The position numbers were made by a program, and so were the translations under genes. Of a stretch of DNA of 64,000 nt, positions 21,056-32,467 are shown one piece after another. The notes under the pieces were generated by a model. It searched no databases. It was not told the origin of the DNA and saw nothing but the letters and a program-made list of their open reading frames with translations. Origin of the DNA: Eunapius fragilis (lineage: Eukaryota > Porifera > Demospongiae > Spongillida > Spongillidae); the NCBI GenBank assembly GCA_963681505.1, contig OY811972.1:526375-590374 (forward strand). Reading direction: 5' to 3'. Position 1 is the stretch's first letter. Every line of letters begins with the position of its first letter.

Positions 21056-24000
21056 TTATGGTTTCTTTCTTAACACTTTTGTTCCTATATCAGAGCACTT
21101 TTGGTTGGCCTGTCTTCGGACCTGTGCAGCTGTTCTGTTAAATTCTTCCAAGCCATATCGTTGAATAATGGCATCTGAAAAATATATATACATGTTTTAA
21201 TCAACCAATTTTGTACTATTACATTTACCATCAATTAACTTCACTTTAGATTGGTCTAAAGTAGGCAGCGGTTCTCGGTCACCCCTTTTACGGGTGACCT
21301 TGAACCGCTTAGTGCCCAACTCCTCTTTTGTGAATAAAAGATCCATAGCCTGGAGGCAAAATTTGACTGGATCTTTAGCGGGTAGATTTAAAAGGTCCCT
21401 CCCATTGACCTACAAAAAAAAATGTTATAAATGCAACACATTGACATATGTTCTATTAGAATATGAGCCTAGTGGATTGTTATTCAAGTTCAAGTTTTGA
21501 GTTACACGTGTACACCCTCGACAAAAAAGCAAATAAATTTGGACAATCCGTTATGAATAAAAAAGCACTGAATGGTCCCTTGGCTTTACAAGGGTCCTTT
21601 ATTCATACAACGTTCCATATATTATATTTTTATACCATATGATATAACTGCGAAAACGGACCTAACACACCTATGGCCTTAAATTTTCTGTTTTCTGTTA
21701 TATGCACTTGAAATTGCACATGTCAACTTCAATGCTCTTTTCCACGTTTAATCATGCTAGCAATGAGTACCCCTTAGAACATATCATCATTATCTAGTGA
21801 TTAATTAATTTAATACATGCTTTATATTAATGATATGGATGGAGTATGACTTTTAGTTGAGCCTTCGATTTGAACTTATTTTTATTATGGTAATTTTGAC
21901 AATACAATAGATCTTGAATAACCTATTGTAACCATGGGCTCATAGATGTAGAGTTACCTATTAAATCTTTACATGGAATAAAGGTATGAGTTGATAAACT
22001 TGGTTTACACAAATGATGTATCTTCTAACTGTACAATCAACAATCTGTCACATATGAGCACCATGATATTGCTCTAATCAGATTTTTTCTACATATATGA
22101 ATACATATGCAACTTGTGCCATGAAAACTTAGCCGTAAGGAAGAATATACACCAAACTTAAATTTTTACATACAACAATGCGCATAACACATACCGTAAA
22201 TCTTTTACTTTCCTCTTTTTTTTCTTTCACAAGTTTCTTTAGCAGCTTGTGGGTATCTCGAATGATGTCCTTATAAATACAGTAATGTTTATCAAATTAT
22301 CACAAACACCATATCCATACCGCATTGTTAAAGCAATAAAGATAAAAGATTTTCATCATGGCTATAATCTTAAGCCATTAATGGTATAAACACATGATGT
22401 AAGCAAGCTTCAAATCAATGGTTTCATGGTTGTAAATTTTTTTTCCAAAGTATCAATTGAGGTCATCGAACTTGGTTGAATCTTATGGAGCTTAGTAAAA
22501 TAAGTTAGACAGTAATGCATCTCTTTAACTATTGCTTACCTCAATCTCCAAGTGTGAATACCCCTACGTGTAAAAAGGAAATTATTAATAAAAGTACATC
22601 AAATTAAATTATCTATAAAAAGGTTGTACTCTGAAAAAAGGGTTGCTTAAATTTTCAGAACAAGCTAAAAAAGATGACTGTTGCAATTGAAATTTATGTA
22701 ATATTAAAAAATTAGTGCTTTATTTCTTCATGATGGAATGTCCAACTTTGAATGTTTTATAGTTGTTTTGTAGATTATAACAGTATCTTGTAAATTTTGA
22801 AAATACCATACAGTGTGATTTTGTCAAATAAAATGTTATAAACAATTAAAAACTGCTGCACCACATTACAATGGCTATGAGACCTCACAGTTTTTGACTC
22901 TTCCTCTACTGATATTTTTTACTTTGGGGTATGGTTATTGTCATTGCATACATTTATTTCAGTATTCTTCTTTAAGATGCTGGAGTTTATGTGATATGCT
23001 TACATCCACTTCATTTTCTTCTTTATCTCCTTCTTCATTTTGTTCTTTTTCTTCTTCATTTTCTATTTCTTCTTCACTTTCTTCTCTTTCTTTTTGTATT
23101 TTTTTCCCTTCTTGTTCTACTTCTTGTTCTTCTTCATCATCACTCTCATCTTCAAATAGGTTCTTTGTACATAAAATGAACATCAATAAATAACTTAAAA
23201 AAATTATTACCACATCACAATTACATATACATAAGTATTCATAAACGTTTCTATTTTATATACTACCTCATTTGAAATTATACAATTACCGAGAAAAAAA
23301 TACTGTATGACTTGCAATTACATACATATTGCATGGAATGTTTAACTTACACAAGAAAGGTTATCTGTTTCAAAGCCAGTTCTTAAATAAGGTTGCTTAC
23401 AAATGTTAAATTTGCACTTTTTACTAATACATATAAAATCCTGATGTATATGGTGAGCAATAACTGTTATTTAAAGGAAAAAAAATACATTATTACCAAA
23501 CAGTTAAATACCTACTGCATCACAATTTAGTAAATTAACTTTATGGTATTTGCTCAGCTAACAAATTTTAAGTTGCAGCTAACAAATATTTGATTTGCTA
23601 ATCTTAAGAATAAAAAAATAAAGTACTACACATATTTTAACAGTGCAGAATATTGATGTAGACATGAACTAGCTGTGCAGACAGTAGGAGCCTGCTGTTA
23701 AATAAAATGTTCAATAACATGTTATAGTAATCGACAATTGCAATTATTTGCACACAACACTTGCTATATATCTCACTGCGGTTGATTAATATTATTCTTT
23801 TTGGTGAAATGAACACAAAAAAGCATCAATAATTATTCACAGTAGTATTTGGGAACGAAATAAGAGTTTAGGTTCACATGATTCAAATTAGCTCTAAATG
23901 TGTATATGGAAAATGCAGATACCACTGAGTGCTAGGGCAGAACGTTTCAGTGTGCAAATATTAATTTTACTAATTAATTTAGAACTTTAACATTGAAAAT

Positions 24001-27000
24001 TATATCTGTTTTAGCTGTGAAGAATGTTTAACTTTCATAGAAAGGAGTTTCACTGACCACTTGAGCCTGTTGATAAATAAAATAATACTTTCTAAAGTAC
24101 CAGTGTACAAATATTAAATTTGCACATCTTAGCTATTATAGAAGCGAAGAATGTTTTACTTATGCGGGAAGTAGTTCCGCTGACCATTCGAGCCTGTTGA
24201 TAAATAAAATTATAGTTTCTAATGTAGTAGTGTACAAATATTAAATTTGCACATTTATATAATAGCTGTTTTAGCAGTGAATAATGTTTAATTTACACGG
24301 GCAGGCATTTTGCTGACCATTCCAGCCTGTTGTTAAAAAAATCTTAATTAGTTTTTTCTAAAGTAGCATGTACAAATCATAAATTTGCACAATTTAGTTT
24401 TTTTAGCAGTGTAGACTGTTCAACTCACATGGGAAGTAGATTCGCTGACCATTGGAGTCTGTAGATAAATAAAATTGTTTCATAGCACTTTCGAATGCAA
24501 CATTAACCCTTAGTGTGTAATGTATATGTGTAGCTGTTTGATAAAAAAGTAAAATAAAATTATGAATTACACATAACACACAGAATGAATTAACGTATCA
24601 ATAGTCCATTGTGTCGACCTGTATGTCTGCCCATAATAATAATAATAAAATTTTGGTGAAATGGAAATATCTGATACATAAAAGAATCTAATACTATAAT
24701 TTCCATCGTACGTACGTACGTACGTACGTACGTCCGCGTAACTCATTTATATACTCGGCCTAGCGCCTATTGGTTGCTAGGTATGTACGCGTACCTAGCT
24801 ACCAATAGAAACGACCACCTCCCACACAAAAGGCGGTCGCAATGACAGCTGGTTTCCACTTCACATTTAATATCTAAATTTTTTCAATATTTAAAGTGGG
24901 GGGAGGGGAGAACTGCATAAGTGCCGAAAGAATAAATGCAACGCTATTGTGGTTCACTCTCAAGTCTCATCGTACAGGCCGAGAACATGTAGTTATTATC
25001 TGCAATTGCGCGGGTATGTTATAGAGGTTGCGTAGTAACCGTATGTTAGAACTATATATGAAACATTCACAGGGAAAAAATGCGTGGAATCATTTAGAAA
25101 TCACTGTGTGATCTACCACATAAATCATACGAAATCATACGCTTCGTGTGATTTTTGTGTGATTTTCGGAAAATCACACAAAAATCACACGCGAGCGTAT
25201 GATTTATGTGGTAGATCACACAGTGATTTTTAAATGATTCCACGTATTTTTTCCTTGTGATTTGTTAAAACAGCTCGTAAAAAAAGAGGAGCTAGGAGGT
25301 AGACCAACTGTTATCTGGAAAATGAATAGAACAGCGAGACGGATAATCAGCCCGTGATTTTTCACGGGGACACGCTAGTATAATATAATGCTTCAAGCTA
25401 CATGTCTGTGCTATATAAAATCCATGGCTTTAATACATGCATTGTACTCTATAGAGGGCACATGAAAACAGTCATAGCAGCAAAAAATGTTTAACTCACA
25501 CAGAAAGGAGTTTCACTGACCACTCGAGCCAGTTGATAAATAAAATAATACTTTCTAAAGTACCATATTAAATTTGCACATCTTAGCTATTTAAGCAGTG
25601 AAGAATGTTTTACTTACACGGGAAGGAGTTGCACTGACAATTCCAGCCTGTTGATAAAAACATTATAACTTCTAACGTAGCAATGTACAAATATTAAAAT
25701 TGCACATTTTACTAATATTATAGCTGTTTTAGCAGTGAATAATGTTTAATTTACACGGGAAGGCATTTTGCTGACCATTCCAGCCTGTTGTTAAATTAAA
25801 TGTTATATGTATTTTTCTAAAGTAGCATGTAAAAATCATCGATTTGTACAATTTAGTTTTTTTAGCAGTGTAGAATGTTCAGCTCACGTGGGAAGTAGTT
25901 TTGCTGACCATTGGAGCCTGTAGATAAATAAAATTGTTTCATAGCACTTTTGAATGCAACATTAGCCCTTAGTGTGTAATGTATATGTGTAACTGTTTGA
26001 TAACAAAGTAAAATAAAATTATGAATTACACATAACACACAGAAAGAATTAACGAATCAATACTCCTTTGTGTCGACCTGTACGCCTGCCCATAATAATT
26101 ATATTTGGTGATATGGAAATATCTGATACATAAAAGTAAAAGTATATAATATAATGCTTCAAGCTACATGTCTGTGCTATATAAAATCCATGGCTTTAAT
26201 ACATGCATTGTACTATTTAGAGGGCACATGAGGAAAAAAATCATGGATGCATTGTATCATAATCATCAGTTTACTCCAATTCCATAATTATTGTGCAGGG
26301 GCTATTTGTCACCTTACCAACTATAACTCATTTCTCAATGACATATCTATAGCACTTCAAAGCAATATTGTGTTATGGACTAGAGACAGATTTATTTTCT
26401 TGTCTACTACACTCTATTGTAAATAAGATGACATGTTTAAAAACCAAATGCACAATGTGCACACTTGTCAGTGCTATCATATTGTTATGCAACCATTCAA
26501 ATCAATTGTATTTGAATGAACATGTCATTTGTAATCACATGCAATTGTAACTTCAGCACCTTGTCGTAGTATATAAAATAAAATTCATACTATCTTAAAT
26601 TGAATGTGCAATAGGCTTGACAGATATGCTACAGAAAATATTAAATAGCCTTGCGACGTACCTTCAATATCGTTTCAAAATGTCCTGTAGACTGCACCTA
26701 ATCAGCCAAAGCCATAAACATAATCTCCTTAACAACATTATATGTAAATGTCTATTTTGTGCAATACAAAACCTTTTCTATACAACACATCATTTTATAT
26801 GCTTACAAATGCTATAGTATCATTACTTGATGAATTACTTAAGAACAGGTTCTAATGTCCAGTATATATAAATTTGGCCACACATCATTCTTAATGGCAA
26901 TGTTGCCCTTTAAGAATTATGCTAAAATTGCTAGGGCAGAGAGTTGCAGTGTACAAATATTAATTTAGAACTTTAACATTGAACATTATAGCTGTTTATA

Positions 27001-27412
27001 TCATAAATACATTATTATATATATTTATTTCTTATTGGTTTCTTATTAACAATAATAATTATAACATTTAAGAACCAATAGTAAAATATATACACCAACA
27101 TGATCAGGTTACATGTTGTATGAGAAAATGACAGTTGGTAAGGTTTGATAACATTTCAGGACAAGCAAACCATTGAAATTGAGATGTATGTCCAATGAAA
27201 GTTCAGTGCTTTATTACTTCATGATGAATAATCCAACTTTAAGTGCATAAGAGCTGTTTTTGTACAGGGTGTTAGTACAGTGTACCTAATACAATTTTTT
27301 AAAAAACTTTGTAAGGATCATTTTCTCATAGAACACTTCAAACTCTTGGTTACATAGTGGGTGAGTATATACTTACTTCTATATCTTCATTCCCATCAGT
27401 TTCAACTTGGTT
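21056..27412 (-). CDS. BEN-domain protein, multi-exon, 5' end not found
   Basis: Exons read on the minus strand, all GT-AG: 27412-27377 (NQVETDGNEDIE), 23162-23004 (acidic, NLFEDESDDEEEQE...), 22563-22540 (GYSHLEIE), 22269-22195 (DIIRDTHKLLKKLVKEKK), 21409-21229 and 21174-21056 (ends LRKKP). All but the last junction are phase 0. The last two exons form a BEN domain: LLNLPAKDPVKFCLQAMDLL, FTKEELGTKRFK, then YGLEEFNRTAAQVRRQ. BEN domains bind DNA or mediate chromatin protein contacts, so a nuclear role is likely. Between 23.6 and 26 kb lie 30-nt microexon candidates described separately. The first exon with a start codon was not identified. Exon 27412-27377 looks like a duplicate of the acidic exon, so it may be an alternative. 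Confidence 0.72.
24687..25378 (+). mobile_element. 692-bp non-autonomous Helitron
   Basis: The 5' end is A|TCTAATACTATAAT. The 3' end has a hairpin CCCGTG-ATTTTTT-CACGGG (25351-25368), ten bases, then CTAG|T. There is no target duplication. The tandem paralogue at 26135-26165 (AAAAGTA|TATAATATAATGC) is the uninterrupted site. These are textbook Helitron ends. No protein is encoded. It contains a (TACG)n run at 24707-24733 and a nested palindrome. Confidence 0.88.
25073..25254. mobile_element. 182-bp palindromic MITE inside the Helitron
   Basis: Arms of about 85 bp: GGAAAAAATGCGTGGAATCA on the left and its near-complement on the right, through TGTGATCTACCACATAAATC. The centre is around 25162. 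No clear target duplication was found. The superfamily is unknown. Confidence 0.8.
26231..27376. other. AT-rich intronic-looking interval
   Basis: No convincing exon is seen. 27120-27330 resembles 22660-22800 (GTGCTTTATT(A/T)CTTCATGATG), so it is part of the broader internal duplication of the BEN locus. Confidence 0.4.
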
Positions 27413-27861
27413 CTACCATAGAAAAATCATCATAAATTGATTCAATTAAATACAAAGAACTACATCACATTTACAAATACATTTGTATGTATAATTATTT
27501 ATAGGATTTATGTATCATGCCTTGTGTTGTACAATGAATTTATAAACTTTTAAATTCTGCTCTGTATAAAATACTAGGTGTACAATAAACTAATTCAAAT
27601 TACCATGCAAATAAACACGGATGCACTGGAACTTTATTTAATTTTTCAAGGTTACATATTGCTTTCTTTTCAGCGTGACTTATTAGCATTCTAAATACAC
27701 TTTACACATGTAAATATGTACTGATGGCTATCCTGTTTCTAAAAGGGAGACTATTACAGTATGATGCATTGTTCACTATAAATACCACAACACAAAACTT
27801 ATTAACATTAGTAATAATAAATATATAATTAAATATAATAATAAACCCTTTAACCCTTTTG

Positions 27862-28120
27862 GAAGCGGGAGTCTTGGCCAAGTCTGCTGCTCAGGCCACA
27901 GAGGCGAGGAAACATCAATCTAATGATCCCAAAATGTTCAGAACTTGGTGGTAGAATCGTATGGAGCTTGGGGCGATGAGGTCTTTTCTATCATTTCATC
28001 AATTGCCTACAGACTCGCCACCTCTACATGCAAGTCCAAGGCAGTTGGTTGTGCTGAATGACATTTTAATGTCCATCTAGTTTGTGCCAATGCTACAGCC
28101 ATCCTCTCTAGAATTATCCC
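27862..28120 (+). pseudogene. Retroelement C-terminal fragment, plus strand
   Basis: Broken frames read LAKSAAQATEARKHQSNDPK and, after shifts, a gapped match to the end of the minus-strand unit beside it (SAQVAEVRKH...NDEKCKELGW). It is a decayed copy of the same domain as 28286-28897. Confidence 0.55.
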
Positions 28121-28285
28121 ACTTTCATAGAGCTAGATCCGTTTGTGTGTGTAATGTGTTATGTAATAATAATGGATTTGTTTCAATAAAAATAATGATA
28201 ATAATAATTAATACATATGCTGGTCTGAATAAATGCACCTTAATTATTGGAAAGTCACCTATAGCTACAAATCCACACTCCCACC

Positions 28286-28897
28286 TCAATCCCCCTCCTC
28301 CAAATGAACCCTTGCACGGGAGAGCAATGCCCTTGCATTAGCCCTCACGAGCGAAAGGCTCAGCCTCTGGTACACTGTGGTGGTAGCCTGCGACCTGCCG
28401 CATCCCATTTGAATCGCTAGACGAGCCGCCAGACGTTTAATAGTTTCCTGGGCTTCCATGCCCCAGCATCCATATGCCTCCACAGCTAGTGGAATACATA
28501 CCCAACCCAGCTCCTTACACTTCTCATCATTAGTAACATGCTTCCTAACCTCGGCAACCTGAGCGGATGACCCACACATCACTCCTGCTTCCGTCAAAGT
28601 GGTTGGATTAAGCGGAGAAGTGATGGTGAGGTCAAATGCAGCAGGTTTGCCAAGGTGCCAGTTTTTAACCAAGACATCTGCAGGACGAGAGTTAAGCCTG
28701 TCATGACCTTGACCACTTCCCACTTCTACCTGACCACCTAGACAGGCCCTGTGGCAAAACTCCACAAAAACATCCCGGAAGCTGTTATGACGTAAGACTA
28801 CATCCCCCCCATGTTTGCACGTCAGTGCATGGTGACCAAGCGGGTCCAGCCTGTGGTCAGGGCAGTGAGGACAGCAAGAACCAAACGAAACATCCAT
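28286..28897 (-). CDS. Retroelement C-terminal domain (zinc motif + restriction-like nuclease)
   Basis: Open for 203 residues. A zinc-binding CxxC...HxxxC motif (CPHCPDHRLDPLGHHALTC) is followed by KHGGDVVLRHNSFRD, then RPADVLVKNWHLGKPAAFDL and ITSPLNP, an arrangement like the PD-D/E nuclease of early-branching non-LTR retrotransposons. The tail (VRANARALLSRARVHL) is helical. I recall this as the C-terminus of reverse-transcriptase proteins in sponges and corals, but no polymerase motif lies upstream, so this is a truncated insertion. Family assignment is tentative. At least three more decayed copies lie in the window. Confidence 0.6.
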   Translation of the reverse strand: MDVSFGSCCPHCPDHRLDPLGHHALTCKHGGDVVLRHNSFRDVFVEFCHRACLGGQVEVGSGQGHDRLNSRPADVLVKNWHLGKPAAFDLTITSPLNPTTLTEAGVMCGSSAQVAEVRKHVTNDEKCKELGWVCIPLAVEAYGCWGMEAQETIKRLAARLAIQMGCGRSQATTTVYQRLSLSLVRANARALLSRARVHLEEGD

Positions 28898-29089
28898 TTC
28901 CTAACCACCACTTCACAGCAATCTGAAATTCATTGGGCTCTGGGTGCAAGTTAAGGCCTGGGGAGGGGACAATAGTGAGCCACGAAGCAGCATGACGAGA
29001 TGAAATTGATAGCAAGCGAGCTCTATAAGCAGGAGAAGAGATGTGAAACAGCTGCCGAAGCTGCTGGTCTTCAATTTTTCCGGACAGGG
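28898..29089. other. Flank between retroelement tail and minisatellite
   Basis: No coding match. The minisatellite starts gradually at about 29090. Confidence 0.4.
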
Positions 29090-29429
29090 GTAACAGTCAG
29101 AGCCATAGTGAGGCGGGCCAAGGGTAACAGAGCCATAGTGAGGCCATGCAGGGGTAACAGAGCCATGCATAGTGAGGCCATGCAGGGGTAACAGAGCCAT
29201 GCATAGTGAGGCCATGCAGGGGTAACAGAGCCATGCATAGTGAGGCCATGCAGGGGTAACAGAGCTATGCATGGTGTCATGGGATAATTGGCACCCCCGT
29301 TCCAAATATCCTAGGATTCTTGGCACCCCCATTCCAAAATTCCTACGGGATTTTTGGCATCCTTTAGGATTTTCGGTCCCCTCGTGTTTGAGGTGATTAT
29401 TAGTGTGATTGTAGCGAGACGATAGAAAA

Positions 29430-31375
29430 GAGGGCAGATGACGAAAAGGATGCATACGATGTACTACTAAACTACATCGCACGTGGAAGCTACCCTCAGG
29501 ATGCAACTAAGCAAGATAAGTGTTCCATTCGCAAAAGAGCAAAGCAGTATCGAGTGCACGATGGGCAGCTGTATAGAGTAATCTGTTCAGATTCAAAGAA
29601 TGGGGATGCGCTTTCTCTTTATATAAAAGACGCAAAGACAAGGAAGCAGATAATTAATGGTTGCCATATCGGACTAGCGGGAAACCATGAAGGACGCGAC
29701 AGAACGCTTGCAATGATTGCGCAAAAGTATTTCTGGCCAGGATTATCAAAGGATGTGAGAATTTGGGTAAGTTATTTAACTTGTCATTTCTACTACTGTC
29801 AGAATCTCGAGTTTTTTCTGTTTAAGAATCATTTTTGTGTATGCCAGGTGCAGCATTGTGATCAATGTCAGAAGACGAAAAGAAAGTTTGATCATCCAGC
29901 TGAAGAGCTGCACCCTGTACCAGTTCCCAACAGTAGCTGGAAGCAGATAGGAATAGACCTCATTGTGCCTCTGCCAACAACCACAAATGGTAACAAGTAT
30001 GTGATGGTTGTGACAGATTATTTTTCGAAGTGGCCAGAAGCACGTGCATCTCCAACAAAAGAAGCCATTAATGTTGCTGAGTTTCTTCATGACCTCATTC
30101 TTCGTCATGGGTGCCCTGATGTAGCAATATCTGATCAAGGACTGAGTTTTGCAATCAGGTATGCCTTATCAAATAAATGTAACACTTCAAATAAATGTAA
30201 CGCGTTGTCATCATCCTTACATGGTGAGAGGGGGAAGGGTTGTCTGGTTGCATGGGTCAAGGGATTACATGTGAGGGGGAGGGTTATCCACTCCATCAGG
30301 GGTTGTTGGGCTTGTCAAGTTATACATGCATTATTATGTATTTGTAGGCTTTATGCTGTATTCTTTCAATTGTAAGGTTGTTGATCATCTTCTGAAGTTA
30401 ACAGGCACTGAGCACAGAGTTGCTAGTGCATATCATCCGCAGACAAATGGATTGACGGAGAGGTTTAACCAAACACTAAAAGGTTCCCTGATTCAAGTTG
30501 TAAATGAAAAACAAAACGACTGGGATGAGAAAATCATATTTAGCTACAGGTATGAAGCATTCTGTATTTGCATAATAATATTAAATAGGATTATTTACAG
30601 GACATCCATTCATGCTTCTACTGGCTATACCCCTTTTTTTCTAATGCATTTTCGGGAGGCTAAGCTTCCAGTTTATGTGCAGGTGGAAAGTGTTGTGGGT
30701 GGTAGCTCATTGCCACAAATTCTTACAGAACCTGAGCATCCAAAACATATTGATGCTCTTATCAATCTTCAGGAACAATATTGTGCCAAGACTACACAGA
30801 ATATTCTCTGTGCACAAACCAGACAGAAGCTACACTATGATAAAAAACACAACACAAATTCTATATTTAAGGTGGGGAACAAGGTGTTGAAGTCCAATGC
30901 AAGGAATAGGCACAGAATGGGAGGCAAACTAGAGAAACCATGGCTTGGTGTTTATATCATTCAAAAAGACCTGGGCAAGGGTAGATAATGTCTGAAAACA
31001 TTGGAGGGAAAACCATTAAAGCAAACCATCCACTGTGCTCGCCTTAAGCGTTTTCTTGATCCAGTAGTTGACGACAACATTGTGGATGAAGTTGAAGAAA
31101 TAGACAATAGTGAAGGTGAACAAGAGGCAGCTAATGGAAAAGGTATGGGTGACAATTTTCACCATGACGAAAATGATAAGGACAAGGAGCAAGGATGTCA
31201 GAATGAAGAACAGCAAAGTCACAGTCCAGAGCAGCGGGAAATAATGGAACCTTTATCTGTACTCGAGGAGCAGTTGTATTCTCCGAACATTTTATGTCTA
31301 TGGAGATCAGGAGCATGTACATCATATTATGAAGTCAAAGAAGATGATGAAGAGTTTGATGTAAATTCTAGCTGA
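29430..31375 (+). pseudogene. Ginger integrase (H2C2 + rve + GPY-like), frameshifted
   Basis: Exons about 29430-29766, 29848-30158, 30377-30548, 30602-31375. Upstream YIARGSYPQD matches the YP motif region. The zinc domain has HIGLAGNH and, after an 81-bp intron, CDQCQ. The catalytic core has IGIDLIV, ISDQG and HPQTNGLTERFN, giving the D, D, E set. The GPY/F-like module reads GGKLEKPWLGVYII. An acidic tail (DNIVDEVEEIDNSEGEQE) follows. One base is missing just after ISDQG, and a stop occurs after KDLGKGR, so it cannot make a full transposase as is. Integrases of this type cut and join element ends to DNA. Confidence 0.85.
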
Positions 31376-31415
31376 TTATTGTAATGTTGTGATGCACTCT
31401 TTTATTTTCTACAGA

Positions 31416-32467
31416 ACGCAGAACTGGATCTGCAGCAAGAGGAATATGCATTGAGTAAAGACATAGATGTCTCTCTATGGATAGGCTTCCATGAGTTTTA
31501 TGGTAATTTTCCATTGCAAGAAGGCCTGGGCGGAAATTTTGTTGTTGTCAATGAAAACCTGCATGCTGAGTTTGCTGAATTCAAAGGGAAAGTTAGGAAC
31601 TACACATTGCTTGGTTAAAGGAATTGAGCTGCTTAAAGTGTGGAGCAGATCCACCAAAGCCCAGTTGAAGCCTGTTCATGTACTTGGGAACATTTATTTT
31701 CTGAAGAGTCCTTATGAATTGTGTGAGTGGGTCAGAAATAAAAGAAGTTTTTTATTGATAAGGATTTCACCATTGATGGGTTACTAGAATATGAAGAACA
31801 GTGTAGCAGCAGCAGCATATCATCTCGGGTTTTAGAGATTACCAACGAAGAGCAGAATGATCACATCAACTACCAGCCAGTTTGCAGTGAGTGGCAAAAG
31901 GAGAGGTGTGCTCTTCTAGGGTTGACATTCATCCGTGTGAATCACCCTCATTTGACACAGCCATCAATGATTGCTGTGTCACACTGCCCATTAGCAACAG
32001 CTAGGATTGCTGCAGATGGAAATTGTTTCTTTCAGTCTGTTTCTCTAGCTGTAACAGGATCACAGGAGTTTCATGAAGAACTGCATCTGCTGATTACAAC
32101 ATACATGATCCACAAATCAACAGACCCAGTGTTATCCTCCCTTGGATCCCCTGATGGCTCTATGGAAAGCTATATGAAGCGATCAAGGATGCAGACTCTG
32201 GGCACATGGGCTACAGAATTGGAGGTGATTGCAGCAGCATCATTGCTTAATACAACAATTTATATATATGCCAAATGTGGAGAAACATTCAAATGGCTCA
32301 AGCATTCACCACAGGAAACTAAGCTTGGCTTGCGTCAAGATGAAGGCATATATATAACTAACTTCAACAAACATTTTGAAACAGTTAAAAAGATTAACAT
32401 CCATATGTGTTGTGTGTCACTATCTCATTCAATGCAGCTGCTCATTCTAAATACATCAGTTTATTGA
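31416..32467 (+). CDS. OTU-family cysteine protease part of Ginger
   Basis: After an acceptor (TTCTACAG) the frame reads NAELDLQQEEYALSKDID and breaks with stops near 31617. From 31922 an uninterrupted frame carries an OTU domain: ARIAADGNCFFQSVSLAV (catalytic Asp and Cys in DGNC), GTWATELEVIAAASLLNTTI and YITNFNKHFETV (catalytic His). OTU domains are deubiquitinase-type cysteine proteases, known in some Ginger transposons. The core triad is intact, but the connection to the integrase is broken, so the whole protein is probably not made. Confidence 0.8.

Larger units (their letters stand above)
23662..25917 (-). repeat. Array of ~9 microexon-like 30-nt units in the BEN gene
   Basis: Minus-strand units each read (T/A)-x-(M/V/I)-V-S-x-x-x-x-x between splice sites. 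Intact AG...GT pairs: 24326-24297 (AGMVSKMPAR), 24458-24429 (TPMVSESTSH), 25647-25618 (AGIVSATPSR), 25784-25755 (AGMVSKMPSR), 25917-25888 (APMVSKTTSH). Damaged: 24066-24037 and 24193-24164 (donor lost), 25529-25500 (acceptor CTG), 23691-23662 (donor lost). All are exactly 30 nt, phase 0, so any number can be spliced in without changing frame. Confidence 0.65.
24005..26230. repeat. Tandem duplication (~765 bp) of a four-microexon block
   Basis: 24005-25460 (minus the inserted Helitron) and 25461-26230 are direct repeats, including non-exonic landmarks: TGTGTCGACCTGTA near 24614 and 26070, GGTGA(A/T)ATGGAAATATCTGA near 24655 and 26106, and AATGCTTCAAGCTACATGTC near 25388 and 26154. Each repeat carries four of the microexon units. 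A further partial similarity occurs at 26930-27000. Confidence 0.85.

Noticed and set aside
22894-23193. Plus-strand Ser/Phe-rich membrane-like protein
   Set aside because: It is the antisense of the acidic BEN-gene exon at 23004-23162, which has proper splice sites on the minus strand.
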